DNA of 64,000 nt, taken from Acidobacteriota bacterium (lineage in GTDB: Bacteria > Acidobacteriota > Terriglobia > UBA7540). The notes under the pieces were generated by a model. The model did not search any database and had not been told where the DNA came from. It saw only the letters and a list, made by a program, of their open reading frames with translations. This document shows, in pieces, positions 62,036 to 64,000 of the stretch. The position numbers and the translations under genes were made by a program. Within the stretch, counting starts at the first letter, position 1, and each line of letters opens with the position of its first letter. The DNA is taken from contig JAJYLL010000004.1 of NCBI GenBank assembly GCA_021787735.1, positions 1 to 64,000 on the forward strand, written 5' to 3'.

Positions 62036-62439
62036 AGTACTGGAATCCACATTCGCATTGATTTCACAACCGTTTGATAGAATAATCGTCCGGCATGGCT
62101 GGGTGCAACCGCAAAACCTTGACGCATGAGTAGTATAGCAGGAAGGCAGGGCGCATCCTGCGGGCTTTTTTGATGTATCCGGACAAGTCCAATGAAAATT
62201 CGGGGTGCCGCATCAAACCAGGCATCCGTAGGCCAGCCTGAATGAGACGAACGCGCCCGTGCAATACGTGCCTGACCACGCAAGGCAATTTACTTTTCGG
62301 TTTTTAGGAACAATTTGCCGATGGCAACGATGATAGAATCCATGTGGGATAGCCGGTTTCCAGAAGACCGGCGTTGAAGCAAGCGTGCGGAAGCACCGGT
62401 CAGCAATCGGGTTCCAAAACGGAAAACCACCAGAAAAGA

Positions 62440-63408
62440 ATGGTATCCGCAGAACATCCCTTTGTTTCTATCATCCTGTGCACTCGCGGTCTGAGGCCGA
62501 CACTTATCCCCTGCTTGGATCGCCTTGTGGCCCAGGGACAAACCTACGGCGACGATGAAATCATTGTTGTTCTAAACGGCCCCGAAGACCCGACTTTTAC
62601 GCGGGCTCTTTCGCATTTTCCCGTCAGACTGCTGAATGAACCCAAGCCGGGAGTTTCCGCTGCGCGCAATTATGCTCTTCCCCGCGCGAGAGGTGACATC
62701 CTCGTATTTGTGGACGACGACATCCTGGTCGATTCCAGTTGGCTGGAAGAACTCATTAAAGGATTTGCGGACCCCAGGGTGGCCTGCGTTACAGGGCGTG
62801 TAATCCCCGCGGGACCGCTCTCTATCACGGCCGAACGCGCCGATCGATACTATGCGAGCGAACGGGCACTTTCTTCCTGGACGCTCGACACCTCGGACCC
62901 CGACTGGTATCAATACATCGTCGGTGAACCGGTGGGCTTCGGATGCAACATGGCGTTTCGCAGAAACTTTCTGGAGGCCTACTCTATGTTTCCGCTCGAT
63001 CTGGGAGCTGGATCGCTGATCGGCGGCGGGGACGAGTTTTATATGTATCTCCAAGTGGTCAAACATGGCTTCCGTATCCGCCATGTTCCAGCCGCGGCGG
63101 TCACCCACTTTTTTGAGAGCAGCAACGACAAATCGAAAGCTCGCAACATCCAGCTTTACTCAGGCACCGTGGCCTTTGCGCTCAAAATGTTTCTGGAAGA
63201 GAAAGCACTGCGGGTCGCCACCTTCAAGTGGCTGGTTTCAGCCCTGAAAAGGCGTCTGCGCCGCGTCTGGGCGCGAAAGGCAATCTCCTCTGAACCCCAG
63301 GAGCTGCTTTCGCCGTTTGAAAAGTTCACAGCATACCTGCAAGGCGTGGGGGTTTACTGGAAATCTCGTCGCCTGAGAAATTCAGATTCGACCCGTCACA
63401 GCGTTTAG
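62440..63408 (+). CDS. glycosyltransferase family 2 with C-terminal extension
   Basis: A 322-residue GT-A enzyme from the ATG at 62440; the frame is open to a TTG at 62374, but homology begins at PFVSIILCTRGLRPTLIPCL. Motifs are EIIVVLNGPEDP (nucleotide-binding), NEPKPGVSAARNYALPRARG, then ILVFVDDDILVDSSWLEELI with the DxD metal site, and EPVGFGCNMAFRRNF, followed by GGGDEFYMYLQVVKHGFRI with the acceptor-side ED-like motif. The last 90 residues are helical and basic. It probably builds a cell-surface polysaccharide. It is monocistronic here and the sugar is unknown. Confidence 0.9.
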   Translation: MVSAEHPFVSIILCTRGLRPTLIPCLDRLVAQGQTYGDDEIIVVLNGPEDPTFTRALSHFPVRLLNEPKPGVSAARNYALPRARGDILVFVDDDILVDSSWLEELIKGFADPRVACVTGRVIPAGPLSITAERADRYYASERALSSWTLDTSDPDWYQYIVGEPVGFGCNMAFRRNFLEAYSMFPLDLGAGSLIGGGDEFYMYLQVVKHGFRIRHVPAAAVTHFFESSNDKSKARNIQLYSGTVAFALKMFLEEKALRVATFKWLVSALKRRLRRVWARKAISSEPQELLSPFEKFTAYLQGVGVYWKSRRLRNSDSTRHSV

Positions 63409-63507
63409 GTCCGTTTGCCGGAATTCCGCATTTGCTGCTTCGAGGCGCCAAGGGCGACAGGGATTGCCATCACTGTTGTACAATGTCGCAAAGAAATGGG
63501 AGGAGAC

Positions 63508-64000
63508 ATGAATCGCGAGGAAGCGTGGAATCTTCTGTGTGAATACACCAGGAGCGAGGGGTTGCGGCGCCACGCCCTGGCAGTCGAAGCGTGCATGCGC
63601 GCTTATGCCCGCAAATTTGGCGAGGATGAAGAGAAGTGGGCGGTGGTAGGACTTCTCCATGACTTTGACTATGAGGTCTATCCGAACGCCCCGGACCACC
63701 CTCTGAAAGGCAGCGAAATCCTAGCCAGCCGGGGATACCCGGAGGACATTCGCAAGGCCATCCTTGGCCACGCCAATTATACAGGCGTTCCTCGCGACAC
63801 CCTGATGGCAAAGTCCCTTTTTGCCTGTGACGAACTGGCCGGATTCATTACGGCGTGTTCCCTGGTAAGACCAGACCGCATCCAGAGCCTGGAACCCAAA
63901 TCGGTCCGCAAGAGGATGAAGGACAAGGCCTTCGCGCGGGCCGTGAGCCGGGAAGACATTATCCAGGGCGCGGAAGAGCTTGACGTAGACTCAAGCGAAC
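63508..64000 (+). CDS. HDIG/HD-domain hydrolase, 3' end beyond window
   Basis: The first 164 residues are visible. GGGAGGAG lies 3 bases before the ATG at 63508. The HD-domain signature is LRRHALAVEACMRAYARKFG (first His), VVGLLHDFDYEVYPNAPDHP (HD pair) and ILGHANYTGVPRDTLMAKSL (third His), then FACDELAGFITACSLVRPDR with a further Asp. These residues bind divalent metals for phosphohydrolase activity on nucleotides. Related small HDIG proteins are near 190 residues long, so only the last part is probably missing. Physiological substrate unknown. Confidence 0.88.
   Translation, partial: MNREEAWNLLCEYTRSEGLRRHALAVEACMRAYARKFGEDEEKWAVVGLLHDFDYEVYPNAPDHPLKGSEILASRGYPEDIRKAILGHANYTGVPRDTLMAKSLFACDELAGFITACSLVRPDRIQSLEPKSVRKRMKDKAFARAVSREDIIQGAEELDVDSSE

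Noticed and set aside
62143-62175. Hairpin GCAGG/CCTGC followed by a T-run, like an intrinsic terminator on the plus strand
   Set aside because: No plus-strand gene ends before it; the upstream genes are on the minus strand, so it is probably chance.
1-64000. CRISPR arrays, prophage modules, NRPS/PKS clusters, toxin-antitoxin pairs
   Set aside because: Looked for on both strands; no regular repeat-spacer pattern, phage structural gene, carrier-protein module or convincing toxin-antitoxin pair was seen.

Overview
The window looks like a chromosomal segment of a soil-type bacterium, most likely an acidobacterium. This is inferred from family content: a winged-helix/TolB-type regulator relic, a secreted protein with Ig-like repeats ending in YTAP, a protein opening with an NAQKSTGPRT motif, a very large TPR/FG-GAP/UnbV protein, many secreted glycoside hydrolases, and a GlgE plus TreYZ glycogen/trehalose operon. 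No 16S gene or ribosomal operon is present to prove it. There is no CRISPR array, prophage or complete mobile element.

Layout. 1-1020: 5' part of an IS transposase and the winged-helix regulator that the element appears to have cut. 1246-5300: an Ig-like secreted protein, small hypotheticals, a DUF6159-like membrane protein, an ECF sigma factor coupled to a small membrane protein, and a GIY-YIG relic. 5424-16560 (all minus): a catabolic block with an SSS-family symporter, maltokinase, a RhaT-family permease, GH27 alpha-galactosidase, a Tat-exported sulfatase and a large Tat-exported TIM-barrel protein of unassigned family. 17171-20054: a decaying glycosyltransferase island with one intact GT2, one GT87-like gene and two gene fragments, separated by striking inverted repeats. 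20274-25115: GH92 alpha-mannosidase, an Asp-box protein translationally coupled to a MoaD/ThiS-like protein, and truA. 26143-36660: TolC-like outer-membrane protein, an Mrr-N-like winged-helix protein, a carboxylesterase, the STGPRT protein with a repeat tail, and the 1181-residue TPR/FG-GAP/UnbV protein. 36897-38303: a small pentapeptide-like protein and an orphan FliA/WhiG-type sigma factor.

39191-52578 is a six-gene minus-strand operon, in order of transcription glgE, malQ, glgB, treZ, GH57/DUF3536, treY. GlgE extends alpha-1,4-glucan from maltose-1-phosphate, GlgB branches it, MalQ and GH57 remodel it, and TreY/TreZ release trehalose. The kinase that makes maltose-1-phosphate lies 41 kb away at 7650-9230, and treS is not in the window. 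A tRNA-Ser(UGA) gene and a GH95 enzyme follow.

55650-59706 is the most system-like region: an ECF sigma factor, a zinc-finger anti-sigma factor, a B-box/LiaI-type membrane protein, a small membrane coiled-coil protein, a second LiaI-type protein and a LiaF-TM/DUF4097 toastrack protein in one tight cluster. It looks like an envelope-stress module. The right end carries aroA, a quinone oxidoreductase, a GT2 and a truncated HD-domain hydrolase.

Limits: all functions come from reading the translated sequence. No database search, structure prediction or composition calculation was run.
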